Assembly (NCBI GenBank): GCA_020080175.1
Contig: JAGHQL010000020.1
Span: 15,181 to 79,180, forward strand
Direction: 5' to 3'
Origin: Glutinoglossum americanum
Lineage: Eukaryota; Ascomycota; Geoglossomycetes; Geoglossales; Geoglossaceae
DNA: 64,000 bases
Positions within the stretch are counted from its first letter, which is position 1. Each line of letters opens with the position of its first letter. Both the position numbers and the translations under genes were made by a program. The notes under the pieces are model-generated. The model saw only the letters and a list, made by a program, of their open reading frames with translations, did not search any database and was not told where the DNA came from. This document shows, piece by piece, positions 36,218 to 48,455 of this stretch.

Positions 36218-37040
36218 TTTTGGAGTTCACTGTAGAGGACTGACGATAAGGAGGAGGTCTGGGAATAAAGACTAGAGACTCGGCAGGATAAGGATAGGAT
36301 ATGGTATAATGGTGATAGATGGAAAATGGAAGATGGAAAGATGGGCGATGGGCGATGGGATAACGAGATATGTAGAGAGGCAGATAACAGATGGGGAGCA
36401 CAATATATATATCCCTCGTGTACCCCGCCCGACCCCACCATCGCATTAACGTTACAAGGTGCGGCTGACCAGGTCTCAGCAACCCTCCAGCCATACATAT
36501 CGCCGTCATTTCTCCATCTGCCTCCGATCAGCGCCGCCACGAAAAGAGCAGAAGATGCTGGAATTCTCTCTATCCGCGCCACGCTCAACTTGCGCGTGCT
36601 TGATGTCTTGACCGCTCAAGTGGTGATCATGGCTGAGTCGGAACTCTGTTTTACCACTCTATTGCGAGCATGAAGCGAGCTGAGAGCCTACGTAAATCGT
36701 ATAATCATCGCTGTGGCGATGCATATGCCAAAGAAGGCACGCAAGCCGCTTGAGGCGCAGCACTTTCTTCAGTCGGTGTATCCAAGTTGTGTTCAAGTTG
36801 TATCCAAGCGAGTGTCTATTATACTCAAGTGCATGTAAGTTAAACACGTTCAAGGGAAATGGATTCGGATTGGGCAGTTTGGAGGATTTGTTGCATTTGG
36901 GGTTATTTCCTGGACACAATGGGGGCCTCCGGCCTGACAACTCTAGATCACGTGTGCCACATGTTCGTCGCCAACTCAAGTCAAATCTCGACTTTTGGCC
37001 CCATCACCAAGACCACTAAGATCGCCAGAATCACCAAGCA
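36218..37040. promoter_or_regulatory. Divergent promoter region
   Basis: About 820 bp between the starts of the glycine-zipper gene (minus) and the mitochondrial ribosomal gene (plus), so it should carry both promoters. A short ATATATAT run near 36404-36411 and GATGG/GATGGGC-type repeats near 36318-36358 are visible. No gene recognised. Confidence 0.5.
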
Positions 37041-38072
37041 ATGCCTCCTCAACTGCCACAGTTGATGCGGTGGAGCTGCTCGCCAAATGTCCCTTCAATT
37101 GCTCCGGTAACGTCCTTCCTTCTCCCCTTTCTCCAGCAGCGGTCCGTCTCGATTCTCTCTTCGCTCTCGGACAATCCCAGTGCCTATAACAAACGCATAA
37201 GACGCGGCCGAGGTCCGTCTTCAGGGAAGGGCAAGACGTCAGGAAGAGGCCACAAAGGTCAAAAGCAGCATGGAAAAGTTCCGCGGGGTTTCCAAGGTGG
37301 TCAGACGCCTGTGGAGGTTGTGAAGGGCGAGAGGGGGTTTACGAACAAGTATGTCCAGCGCCTCGCTCTTCTAGACAGCTGGGGCTGGAACCGGGGGAGA
37401 GGGTTCTTCCTAAATGACGTGCTGATGAATGCTGTAACATCTCAGTTTCACGCCTCAAATGTCTGTCCTCAACCTTGATCGACTCCAGAGCTGGATCGAC
37501 CAGGATCGCCTAGATCCGTCGAAGCCAATTACTCTTAAAGAGTTGGCCGAATCTCGATGCCTGCACGGCATCAAAGATGGAGTCAAACTTCTTGGGAGGG
37601 TAAGACCCTCACCACAGACATCCGCATCTTGAAGCATAGCTCACGTGCTCTTACTTTATAGGGCGCCGAGGCGCTCCGCACGCCGATAAATGTCATCGTC
37701 TCCCGTGCCTCAGCTTCTGCTATAAAGGCTATCGAAGCCCGAGGCGGCAGCGTAACAAGCCGCTTTTACACCCGGCCCTCGATCCGTCGTATCCTCCTTT
37801 CCCAAACCCCGGCATATGCAGGCCAAGCCCCAGACCCAACATCCGCAGAACCATTCGCTTTCCGTCTCCCTGACCCTACCAGCAGGAAGGATATCGAATA
37901 CTACCGCGACCCTGCTCATTGCGGCTACTTGAGCCATCTAGTTCCAGAGGGTGAGGGACCCAGTTTATTCTTCAAGATACCGGGAAAGGGGAAAGACGGA
38001 GGGCGAGGAAAGATGGTCGTGGCTGGGGGGAAAGCCATTTCCAAAAAAAGGAGTGAAAATCGGATTTGGTAG
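37041..38072 (+). CDS. mrpl10: Mitochondrial ribosomal protein uL15m (MrpL10)
   Basis: Large-subunit protein of the mitochondrial ribosome, homologue of bacterial L15. Three exons, 37041-37348, 37446-37599 and 37662-38072, give 290 residues. The N-terminus ([13 protein letters not shown] to [12 protein letters not shown]) is a mitochondrial targeting sequence. The L15 signature follows: [19 protein letters not shown] and [11 protein letters not shown]. After intron 1 the text continues [16 protein letters not shown] and, after intron 2, [20 protein letters not shown]. The C-terminal extension ([14 protein letters not shown]) is usual in fungal members. Confidence 0.93.
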
Positions 38073-38541
38073 CTGCATGGCACTAGATATATGGGTTTGA
38101 AGGATAGTTCGGGGACAAATAAATATTAACCTGTATATATAATGGGGTGTACTATATCTATTCGCAGGCAGCCGACGCCTGCTTGAATTCTCTACCCAGA
38201 TATTCCACACACCAGACTACTAGGGCCATTCCCAAGTATTGGGCCAATATCAGCAAGCCTGGTGAAGTATCAAGGGCCAGCCTTGGACCTAGTAGCCCGG
38301 TTTCGGCCTTCCACCACCTACAGAATATCAGCCGAAACGGCGTGGTTTTCCATTGCCCACTCTACTCTCTAAGAAATAAGCTTTCTAGATCAGATCATCA
38401 AATAACGCCGAGTCCACTGAATTCAACTATAATCATGTTGCGGTTGAAGTCTCCATAGGCTTCTGCGCATAGACTATATGGCTGTTTGGGGTACAGAGCT
38501 TGTTAGCGATATACAGATAGTGGGAGATTCCTTAAGGCTTA
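38073..38541. other. Intergenic between convergent genes
   Basis: About 470 bp between the stops of the uL15m gene (plus) and the methyltransferase (minus). Expected to hold both 3' ends. No gene recognised. Confidence 0.5.
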
Positions 38542-40203
38542 CTAGTCGAACATAGCGTGGATTTTGGGGTTCATGACATCTCTTTTGACCTTTTGCCCAA
38601 GGGTCTTAACCTCGGTCTTGGACCAGCCGAGGCGTCTGGTATAGGCAGCTAGCGTGAAACCCTCCCATCCGTCTATGAACCTGTGTCGAAAATGTCATCA
38701 GTCTTGGTTGCTCGCTCGGATGAACTCTTCACACCACCCCGTTTAGCCAAGGAATTCACTCACTGTAGGAGAGTATAGGCACCTATTTCCTTCTGTTTGC
38801 GCATGGGTCAATACAATCAGTACCCTGCCTAGGAAAGTCCCAATCTTTGAAAAATACACAGGATATGAGAGTCCGCAACATACAAGTCGGGGGTCCCTTG
38901 GCCAAAGCCCAATAGGCGCCTTCAGGCGCTGGTGAGTAATATTCACAAAGCCAGCGCCTTCAGCCCAGGGCTTCAGGCAAGGTCCAGGGGAGGGTTCACG
39001 TCCCCAATTGCGAAGGATATCTGTGAACTGTAGGCTCCATTTGTGGAGCTCGTGGTCTTCTGTGAGTGAGTCATCCTCAGAATATGCACTGATGTCAAAA
39101 TCCTGGAATTCAACCCATCCCCCTGGCTTTGTAAAGCTATCGTAAATCCCAGCTAAGTTAGATAAACGTTGATTCCCCAGACTCGGAACCAGGGGTCTTT
39201 TCTCAACTTGAAAGATTTCTTCATCAATCCGGGCCAATCCCCAATCGAGCAATGCATGCATCGAAAATGGATGTAGTCGAATTGATGGCCATAAGTCCAC
39301 ATGCTCTCGGCATCGTCAATCTCAAATCTTACATTTGGCGGTGCCCTTCCGTCTCATTAGCTTGTCCTATCTGAGCGACTAGAACAGCAGATCACACACA
39401 TGGCGGGCTGAACCGGGCTTAGGTCAACTCCAATAATCTAGAACACGCTATCAGTGAGGTCATGTACGAAGTCTCGGCGCGACAGATATTGCCAAACAAT
39501 CGAGGCCTTGCCTTACCTCAGCCGAGGGATAGGCGTCCCCTAGATAGCGCTTAAGCACACATCTATTAAAGCCGAATGGTTAACGAAAATATACCCATTT
39601 CCATTGCCCATGTCCCCGTCCCAGTGCCGATATCTAGAATATGCTGCGGGCTTTCACCAATGGGTGCCAAATGTAGTCTTCCGTTAGTCAGCATAGCCAA
39701 TATGTGGTGCACAAGCTCAAGTCGCTCATTTTCTATCTAGTAGAGACAGCTTGAGTTAGCTAGCTCCAGATCAGCAATGAAGGCACATACTTGATCGTTC
39801 GGAAATGGATAGCCTTCTAAGGGTTAGTTTTCACTTAAATTCAATCCCGGGTGCATAAAAGGTACATACTCCCCGCGTGGTAGGCATGGTACCGTCGCCC
39901 ATTTTCATATTGATAATTCGTGACCCTCGAACTAAGAGAGGTCGTGTAACTCGCTCTGATCAATGGACGCATAAATAATCTAACCAACCGCGAGATATTC
40001 ACGCTCACACGTACAATTCGTCTCCGTAAGCGGAGTCGTAATCGTCCGCCCCCAACTAGGAGGATGTGAATACAAGTGTAGCAGGCATTGTGGGGAGGTG
40101 CGAGGATATATGGACTCACATCTGGGTCTACTTCAACGACCTGTGAGTCTCCGGCAGACTGGGAGACGCTAGACAAAAATTGAGGATCTATGGGCCCAGC
40201 CAT
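38542..40203 (-). CDS. LaeA-like SAM-dependent methyltransferase
   Basis: Class I methyltransferase of the large LaeA-like fungal family, whose members include regulators and tailoring enzymes of secondary metabolism; its substrate is unknown. Exons that keep frame: 40203-40120, 40055-40009, 39955-39870, 39816-39791, 39736-39595, 39539-39517, 39437-39400, 39345-39208, 39136-38884 and a last exon 38680-38542, with one more around 38844-38780 whose donor is uncertain. The product is about 330-345 residues. Family signposts are VTNYQYENGRRYHAYHAG, the SAM-binding HILDIGTGTGTWAMEMG, EIIGVDLSPVQPAM, PPNVRFEIDDAES, FTKPGGWVEFQDFD and the C-terminal FTLAAYTRRLGWSKTEV. It is unusually split, with exons as short as 23 and 26 bp. 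It looks intact, but only transcripts would settle the 3' part. A dynamin-like gene lies upstream on the same strand. Confidence 0.8.
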
Positions 40204-40490
40204 CTCTGTAGCCAGCTTGGTGGAACAGAGAGGACGGCTGCAGACCTTTTTTTTTTTAACGTGGCCCACGGCCTTGGTTCAACTCATTAGAAAATGGGGG
40301 ATTTTATGGTGCGGGGTCAGGATTTCAATGTCCCCTCTGCAATGCGCGACCATTTGGGTTAGCAGGTATGTCCGTATCCACTTAAAGCAGCCAGCAGATC
40401 TCGACTAGAAACGTTGGATCTATTACAGAAGCCCTATCTATAGATTATGTGGATTTATTACTCTACAGGATTTGTCGAGAGGAAAGGAGA

Positions 40491-42963
40491 CTAGAGAGCT
40501 ACATTTGCAGAAAGCTCAAGCGCCTTTTCAAGGCGAGAGATTCGGTAAACAAGCTCGTCCCGTGCGTTAGATGTTGTAAAATCTTCGGCAGAAATGGAGG
40601 CGAGTTCGGCGTCGCTAAGGTTTCCCACGAATTCTGATCCGAAGATACTGATGGGCCCTTCTGGGCCTAAGAAATTCCGTTCTATGGCTTGCTGGCAAAC
40701 GTTGTCAATGAAGCGTTTAAGAGCGACTTTGTAGTATGCTTTCAAAGAATCATGGATGTCATATACTGCAGACGTTTCATTGCTGAGGTGGGCTACGGAA
40801 GTCATAGCCTTGAAGTCCATGATGCAATCGCAGCCGTCTTGGTAGCCCAACCTCTTCAGGCCTGTGATCACCCGTTCGGATCGAGCAGCCACAAGGTTAT
40901 CTGAAGTCAAAATCAGTCTCAAAGCCTGTGAACTAGAACCCTCTCATTCATACCGGCATAATAATGATTGTTTGTCAGCAAAGGCCCTTCACGTTCATCA
41001 TCGAGGATCCGTTGCAGCTCTGCTTTGGCCCTTAGAACAGAGCGTTCTAGGAAGGGCTTAAGTCTTGCTCGTAGTTTATCTCTAATTGGCTTGTCTGCGC
41101 AGGATTGCGCAAGCAGCACTTCGTGAGCAGACAAAGTCTTGACAGATACCGAATCGACGTGTTCCATTGATATTGGTACCCAGTTCATTGTCTGCTGATG
41201 AAATAGATTTTGAAGGACTGAGCTGTTGACATGGCCAGGCAACTCCGGACCGCGAGAGTCCTTGTATATGTCCTTTATCCACACGTAGATATCTTCGGTA
41301 TCATCGTCACTAGCAGCTTGTGAGTATTTCCTATTGACTATGCTTGATGTATAGGGGTGTGGCGTTCGGTGTCGCCTAAGGCGGCACTTTACTAGCGACA
41401 TATCATACCTCTGTGCGATTTCACTCTCCATGTCCTCGTCAGTGGATCGGAATTTGCGGCTATGGCCCTTAGTATGCATTGCTTCTCCGAATGTGTCATT
41501 TGCGTTTTGGATATGCATCCGCAACTTAGACGGGTGTTTCCCGCTCATTTTATACCTGCCAGACAGAGCGTCTTCCACCCGCCGCTGGTATGACCCCGCC
41601 AATTTCAAGAGGTATGCCCTCTGCTCTTGTGGAGTTTGACATGGGGGCCCCAATTCCTCCATTCGTTTTCTGCTCTCAAGGCAAAGGGCGCTAATTTCCT
41701 GACGCAGGGACGGAAATTCGCTGATAACATGGTCGCAGAGCATTTTCCCAAGGAATATGCTCAAGGCCGGAACGCCAGTCCTCTTTTTGTCGAGCACGTT
41801 GAACGGAGAGTTTTTGAAGAAATCGGCCTCATTCTTGTTTCGTGCCTCCATTGTAACACCGGCTTTGATCTCTTCCGTAGTTCGGTTGCGAACACAGAAC
41901 CACCCGTGGTTTAATCGCTCGGTTTGGTTCTGGGCAACTTTTATTGCCTTTATTCTTAACATTAGTCAAGGGAAATATAAACATGGAAGGGAAAGACTGA
42001 CCGCGGCCTCATCCCCTTTCTGGACAGCATCACACTTTGTCATGATTCCCACAGTTCTAAGCCTTAGCGGATCTGCAGACTTCGCAATTCTAAAAACCTC
42101 TTGATTCGCTAGGTTGTTACGAGCGTCCATAACGGCCCTATTTCGTGAGAATGTATCTTCAAAAAGCCGGAATCGAGGTTACCAACATGATGATTGTCCG
42201 AGTGTCTTGGGCATAGCTCTCAATAAGTCCACGTATGATTGCAGAATCTTGTAAGGTTTGGTATTTCGTGGGATCTGGCAGTGGTGAGCACTTCCCCCCA
42301 ATAATACACAAGGCACTTTACTGTGGAACAGCCCTGGGACATCCACAAAACTGAGATGAGAGCGGCTCGGGCCAGACAGCTCAATCCTAAGGACGTGATC
42401 AGAGAATCTCGTCTCAAGATCTTCAACGCTGTCATGAACCCCTGGGAGGCCCATGTGTCGAGCAGCCTTGGTGTAAGAACTTGGTTAGCAAGACGACAGA
42501 TCAAAGCGAATTGGGGTATGTATGTACCTCGTCAAGCAGGAGTTCGAATGTGCTTGCACTGAGCTCAGTCACCTCGCGCTCGAATTTGCCAAGCTCCTCC
42601 TTAAGCTCATCACTTGACTTAGGAGCCGGAATGATAGAGACTTTAATGGTCTCTTCACTACTAGGTTTCCGCCGAAAAACGATGTGGGTTGCAAAGCGAG
42701 TGCACAGCTCGCTGGCAATAGGGAAAGGAAGCCCTGTAAGTCCCTCCAGGAGCGACGACTTCCCGGATGATTGGTCTCCAATCACGACCAGCTTGGAGTA
42801 ACAAGTCAGCCGCAGCTAGGCAAATAGATTTCGGAATGCTGGAGCACACCTGAGGGAGCGAAATATCTTCCCTTATACCATACTCGCGAAATTTATCGAT
42901 TATCTCCAGGAGCCTGACCCTCTCGGCACTTTCAATGCCTTCTGCATGACTCTTCTTGGCCAT
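40491..42963 (-). CDS. Dynamin-like GTPase (Mx/fungal dynamin type)
   Basis: Large self-assembling GTPase; relatives remodel membranes or, in the Mx branch of animals, restrict viruses. Seven exons, 42963-42850, 42791-42528, 42466-42322, 42274-42187, 42137-42002, 41947-40954 and 40900-40491, give 590 residues. G1 is GDQSSGKSS (from residue 43), G3 is FVDVPGLFH and G4 is TKCD in VGIMTKCDAVQKGDEA. The middle/stalk region carries LNHGWFCVRNRTTEEI and FLGKMLCDHVISEFPSL. The GTPase effector domain is at the end (SLKAYYKVALKRFIDNVCQQ). No PH or Pro-rich domain is present, so it is not a classical endocytic dynamin (Vps1/Dnm1 are also longer). An upstream in-frame ATG at 43059 could add 32 residues. 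Donors GTTGGT (exon 4) and GTCAGT (exon 5) are unusual. Confidence 0.88.
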
Positions 42964-45900
42964 CTTATAGCTGTAATCTGTGGGCGTGCTAGCTTCTTGA
43001 TGAGAATAGGGTACAAAGTCAGGGTGATGGTAGGGAGCCCCGTGGTGTAGAGTCAGCAATGGGACTTATATAGTGTCCCGTCCTACATGACTGAAAACCG
43101 GAGGCCTTCCAAGCAGTAGGCAACTAAAACAAACAACCACGTCCCATCGGACTGCCCGGATCATACTACGCAGAGTGTAGAGCTGAGACGCGGCACGGGT
43201 GGTAGCATCACCGCCCTGTACTTGGATGGTTAGTGACAATCAGCTAGGCAGTGCGTGGTGGGCGCCTAAGGCTAAAGGGTTCTGCAGCCGACCGCAACCG
43301 CTATCCAACCAAAGGCAGGGCATCAACAAACGCATTAACTAAGGAATGAATTGATAGCTAGAAATACTAGAGAGCATAGATACTGAGCCACAAAACTGCA
43401 AGTCATGTTGGTTCCAACATGCTCAAAGCTGCTGTTGCGAGGCGAAGTGGGGACGGAGTAAAATTCCAATGAAAGAGGAAGGTTCGAACTAGTCTGACAC
43501 GCGCTAAGCGCAGGAAAAAAGAGACTACGGGATTCCACTGAAAAGCCGGCATAGCTTCGCAGCGCAGAGCCCTTGGACGGATCACTGCTAACGAAGCCAC
43601 CAACCGCTTCGTTTGTAGAAATGACGATTATCGGGTAGTAGAGATGATACCGTAGCGCCCCAGACCCTGGTCCGATACAAGAGGCTTCGCTCTTAACTCA
43701 TAGAGGCCTAGGATGGGTCTAGGCCCACCCCCTGAAATACATCATGGAAGAGGTGGTCCATCGTCTTAGTATACAACCGAAGTCGTGAATGAACTTTTAT
43801 ATCAGGCGAGAATAGTTAGCTGCTCGGGATTAGTAATCAGGTCGATAGTAACGTTATCTTTCATTTTCTTGCTTGGTAAACCTTTGTCAGCTGTCCATTT
43901 GGTTGTCCTGTTCTCCAAAAGGGCTATATAGCATAGGGAATACAAGAACATGCTCAAATATACTACAAGAGAAAATAACCCACCACTAACGACCTTGGCC
44001 GATAAGGCTATCGGATTCATCTGCCTTTCTCGTGAACCGAAGGAAGGACTACACGATAAAGTCTCTACAGGGCCGTAGAGACACCCAGAAAGGCGTGGTA
44101 CCGGAACGATAGGGCAGCGAGCGGCGAGCGGCGAGCGGCGTAATCTTTGGCTTGCAATACCTAGCAGACTTTCCTTGCTGGTCATCTGCTTATGAGAACC
44201 CAATAAGGGCATCTTTTGCTATAGTCAAGGAAAATCGGAACACAGCCACTGCATCCGTCTCAAAGAGGGATGCTGTGTTCGCATATCCTTGAGGTGGCAC
44301 CAGCATAAGTGCCAGGAAAGTTCAAGGCGGAGAAGTCTGATTCCGCACGCACGTAGATACGTGCTTCGACTATTGCAGCCAATAGATCGACATATGATGG
44401 TCAAGCGCCTAATGCTGGGACCGGCTCGCGCCTTGATAGCTGGGTTCTGGTTATGTGGGGAAGGGGTCTTAATCTATAACAACGGGATACCTGCATGGTG
44501 AATGACATATTTGACTGAGACCCGCTAGGAGATGAGCTCTGAATTCAAGGCAAAGAGGGGCACTGCTGCACTCCGGTGCAGGATGGGTTGTATTCGCCCG
44601 CGAGAGCCTTGCAACTAGATGCGAAGACGGTCTAGATATATCAAGCATCGAAATCCGGACGGTTCGGTCTGGGGTAGACATTCGACCCGGTCCTACCGAC
44701 CAGGCAACCCTGGTCCGTCAAGCAATATATCCTGCTAGCTAGCTCAGGATTCCAGTCACTCAGCGATCTCGTTGGCCTCAAGCCTATGAGCACGAGTACG
44801 CGTACGAATATGGCGGAAACGGGTGGACCTGGGATCACATTTAGGTCTAAGCACAGCTTTCTCACGGTCCCCCTAAAATATGATACACGGAGAAAAGCGT
44901 CCTGTTCCCGGGAAAACGTGGGCCACCGTGCCGAAAACCAGATGCATGACAGCGGGAGATCACGACATGGGTTTTCTCTCTGGAGTATTAAGTAGCTTGG
45001 AGTCAATTCCGACTTGTCAGGTTCAGAGGAACTATGAAGGATAGATGACGCAAACAGAAAACTGTCTTTGTCCAAAAATTCTTTTCGCGAGAGGCACTCA
45101 ATTTTAGGCGTTTGCATTCCAAGAACCGCATCCGCTATGGAGGTGATAGACTGAAACCATCGACCAAGTAGTGCTAAACCATCAGGGTTATGAAGATTCA
45201 ATCAAAACAAGCGACATAGACATGGGATATTGCGTTAGAAATCGCGGGAGAGACAGCAATCATCCGAAAACTCCAGTCGCCATGAACGCTCGAGCAATAT
45301 TGTGAAGCTGAAGCAAAACCCCCGTCAAGTCTCTTAGCCTAGCCGTACCCCTCCACACCTACCCAGCGCCCCTCCTTCATTGTGGCGGCATATCCCTACT
45401 CGAGCTATCGTCCCGTCCCGTCCTCCACGCTAATGCGTCCAAAACATTCACTATCACACGTTGCAAAATTCAACAAAGAGGGCACTGCCCAGGAACGACA
45501 ATATAGCGCTCATGCGGGCCATAGTGACACCTGCTGTCTTTCTGCCCATCGATGGAAGTGCCGAAAAAATGCTGGCCTGGATCTGAACATGACGAATATA
45601 TGTAATAGTTTTTGTAGTACTCGCACATATTAACAATACCAGGAGCGATCTTTCGTAAGTGGCAAGATGTGTTTCTATGGCTACGTTAGCTTTGACCTAG
45701 CAGCATGGATTGAGGAGACGCATACATGTTGGCGGTGAAGTCAGATACCCACTTGGTAAAGGGATAACGTTTGGCCGTTCTTTAAACTTCAACGCGGATA
45801 CATGAACCTTATAAGCCACAAAAGCGCAGCGGCTTGTCCGGCTAGAAAACCATAGGGAATACAAAACAGTGATGTCTGGTAATTTAGGTGGTTTCAATTG

Positions 45901-46897
45901 TCACCCACACAATCAATAAAGGGTGCATACCGATCCGAGCACTCCATCGCGAAGGTGAGAATCATGCACACAAGTTGTGCAGGGCTTGCTACACTACAGT
46001 ACTTTCCATAGAGCGAGCTAGTCTGAGGATGCCAGCCCATGGATGGTCCAAAAACATGATTCATGATAGCCTACAGGTTGTGGCGGCGAGACGATTCGAA
46101 CAATAACGAGAGACACAAGCCGGTGGACAGGACTATGGTGACTGGGATCAGCCCATGCCCATCTCAGGAAGATATTCTTTGCCTTCTTCCAAACCATGGG
46201 ATACCAGGCAGGCCGCTTTGACGGCGTCGTGCGTTGCCAAAAAACATTTGTTTCGCATCTATTTGCCCGGCGATTCTTCCCAGCTCCGACTGAGATCCGT
46301 GCGGCGCGAATTGGAATCCATTAAACTTTATGTCAGGAAGGGCCGCATGGGCGCCTTGACCGGGGAGAAATCACCTTCATTCTGGCAGGTCGTGGGTGGA
46401 TATCTACGGATTGAAATGACGAAAGACGGCGATAAATCTGACATGCAGGCGTACACCGGGTGTGAATACACTATCCCAGGATAGTCGGTAGCCCTGTGAC
46501 GGATCAGTTATCTTGCGCTGGGACAAGAAGCTTGATACGGTACGAAGGGGGAGTTATTACGATAAAAGTGAGGTACCCGGTGGAGGTGATGCGGTGCGTT
46601 GCTCAGGCAAGAATGCATGCCAAGACAAAAACAGGTTACTTCTGTTTAGCCGGTTACCCGATTCGAAACCACAACATCCCTTATCCTACTCCATCACCAC
46701 AACCCGTTCATAGATTGATGCCACATTCATATTGTCATTCGTTCGTTCTTCTCTCGGCTTCGTTCGGAATCTTCGCTTAGTAGTTAGACCTTCGGTGCGC
46801 TGTCATCGCCATTTCCTTTTCGTTGGGCTCTACTTCCCTCTGACGGCTCCACGGCCCCTACACCTATTACTCTTATTTCTAGGTCTCGATAGACCAG
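42964..46897. other. Gene-poor intergenic stretch, 3.9 kb
   Basis: Between the dynamin-like gene (minus) and chs7 (plus), holding both promoters. Several open frames of 60-190 codons exist; the longest, 44641-45201, is listed separately, and none has a recognised domain. A GCGAGCG triple repeat is at about 44118-44140. A short shared word, CATAGGGAATACAA, occurs near 43933 and 45850. No tRNA or 5S gene was found by eye. Confidence 0.4.
44641..45201 (-). CDS. Unrecognised 186-codon open frame, doubtful gene
   Basis: An uninterrupted frame of 186 codons starting MNLHNPDGLALLGRWFQ and ending NRPDFDA. Composition is protein-like and no frame on the other strand is comparably long, but no domain, signal peptide or membrane segment is recognisable and no introns are needed. 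It may be a lineage-specific protein, a fragment, or chance. Confidence 0.2.
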   Translation of the reverse strand: MNLHNPDGLALLGRWFQSITSIADAVLGMQTPKIECLSRKEFLDKDSFLFASSILHSSSEPDKSELTPSYLILQRENPCRDLPLSCIWFSARWPTFSREQDAFLRVSYFRGTVRKLCLDLNVIPGPPVSAIFVRVLVLIGLRPTRSLSDWNPELASRIYCLTDQGCLVGRTGSNVYPRPNRPDFDA

Positions 46898-48013
46898 ATG
46901 GGGTTTGGAGATTTCAAGTCTATATGTGAGAAGTCGGCGGTGCCACTATGTTCTGTCGTCGGGCCGCCTGGTGGCATCGCAGGCCAGACGGGGATCGAGT
47001 CGGTCTGCTATGCTCGAAACATTGAACTGGCGAATACCATCATATTCCAAGCAGCGACGAGTTTTATGCATATTCTAGCTCTCGTTATGACCGCCATTAT
47101 GATCATTCACGTTCGATCAAAATTTACGGCCGTTGGTGAGTCTTGAAGGCATTTCTTCCGTGCCTGACGATGTTTGACGCGTGTTCTATTATTAGGTCGG
47201 AAGGAGATTTCAACATTCTTCTACATCTACATGGTTCTCACGGTTTGCTCGCTCATTCTTGACTCTGGTGTTATTCCTCCGGGGACCATGGCCTATCCAT
47301 ACTTCACCGCTATTCAGAGTGGTCTCACATCAGCGCTCTGCACGTGTCTGTTGGTCAACGGCTTCGTAGGGTTTCAGCTTTACGAAGATGGTACTACCCT
47401 CTCGGTGTGGCTTCTTCGAGTAGCCTCTTTAGCGATGTTCCTGATCTCTGGTGCCGTGTCTCTATGCACGTTCAAAGGATGGGCAGGCCTTGGACCCACA
47501 AACACAGTTGGCCTCTTTGTGGTCCTATATATTCTGAATGGCATTTGCTTGGTCGTGTATGTGCTCCTGCAGGTTGTACTGGTCATCAATACTCTCCAGG
47601 ACCGGTGGCCGCTTGGTGACATCGCGTTTGGTGTCCTGGCTTTGGTCGTTGGCCAAGTTATTCTATACGTTTTCAGTGAGACAATTTGCAAGACCGTTCA
47701 GCACTACCTAGATGGGTTATTCTTCGCAACGATCTGCAATCTTCTTGGGGTAATGATGGTGTACAAGGTATAAAGAGTCATTCGCTCCTCAAGTAATAAC
47801 CACGCTAAATTCGCTTCGCAGTACTGGGATTCTATCACTAAGGAGGACCTTGAGTTCAGCGTTGGGACGAAACCAAACAACTGGGAAGTTAAGGAACTCC
47901 TTCCGGAAGATGACCGTAGAACAACTTACCATGATGGAGCAACCTCCGATTACGCACCCAGTGTTTATCACCCGAACAATCGTGGTTCAAATTATGGGGG
48001 TTTCGGATATTAA
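46898..48013 (+). CDS. chs7: Chitin synthase export chaperone Chs7
   Basis: Endoplasmic reticulum membrane chaperone needed for export of the class of chitin synthase that Chs3 represents in yeast. Three exons, 46898-47135, 47196-47767 and 47822-48013, give 333 residues. The N-terminus [18 protein letters not shown] and [17 protein letters not shown] are near-invariant in the family. Seven hydrophobic helices can be counted, among them [35 protein letters not shown] and [34 protein letters not shown] and [20 protein letters not shown] are also typical. The cytosolic tail is short and ends [12 protein letters not shown]. Confidence 0.95.
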
Positions 48014-48455
48014 GGGTATACCAAACCCCTGGATCTGGCGACTTGCTTCAGGCTCAATGAAGTCGAGCTCCTGGTCTATCGAGCAATGGTTCTCTAAATT
48101 GATGGAGACGAGGAAGTCATGTATCACCGGAAATGTCATCTCACGAACTTACTGCAAATAGTTTTGAGTAGCGTTTAGTTGTAGCTGGCGAATACTTTTA
48201 CTACGTTGGAGTTGAGGGTCTTCTGGTTTTTTTTGGAGATTGGTTGCCCTTAGGGCTTGTCTTCAATAGCATGGCTGCGTGTTGGTTTTCAGACGTGTCC
48301 AATTCCTTGTAATTACGTTATCTAATATAATCTGGGAGATAAGAAAATTAAGGGCTCCCGCCCGACTTGCACTCACAGAGGGCTACACCCATCCGCTACG
48401 CCCGAGATTTCAGCCCCACGCAACAAACATCTACAATGCAAAACTCTAGTTCAGG
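48014..48455. other. Intergenic
   Basis: About 440 bp holding the chs7 3' end and the promoter of the hydrolase gene. A T run lies near 48230. No gene recognised. Confidence 0.5.

Noticed and set aside
43160-43260. Stretch with GTACTTGGATGGTTAGTGA, checked as a 5S rRNA
   Set aside because: Only a short chance likeness to the 5S internal region; the ends and arms of 5S rRNA are missing.
43802-44212. 136-codon minus frame with a hydrophobic stretch (GLFSLVVYLSMFLYSLCYIA)
   Set aside because: One membrane-like segment but no other feature; a weak likeness to 45697-45897 is too short to claim a repeat family.
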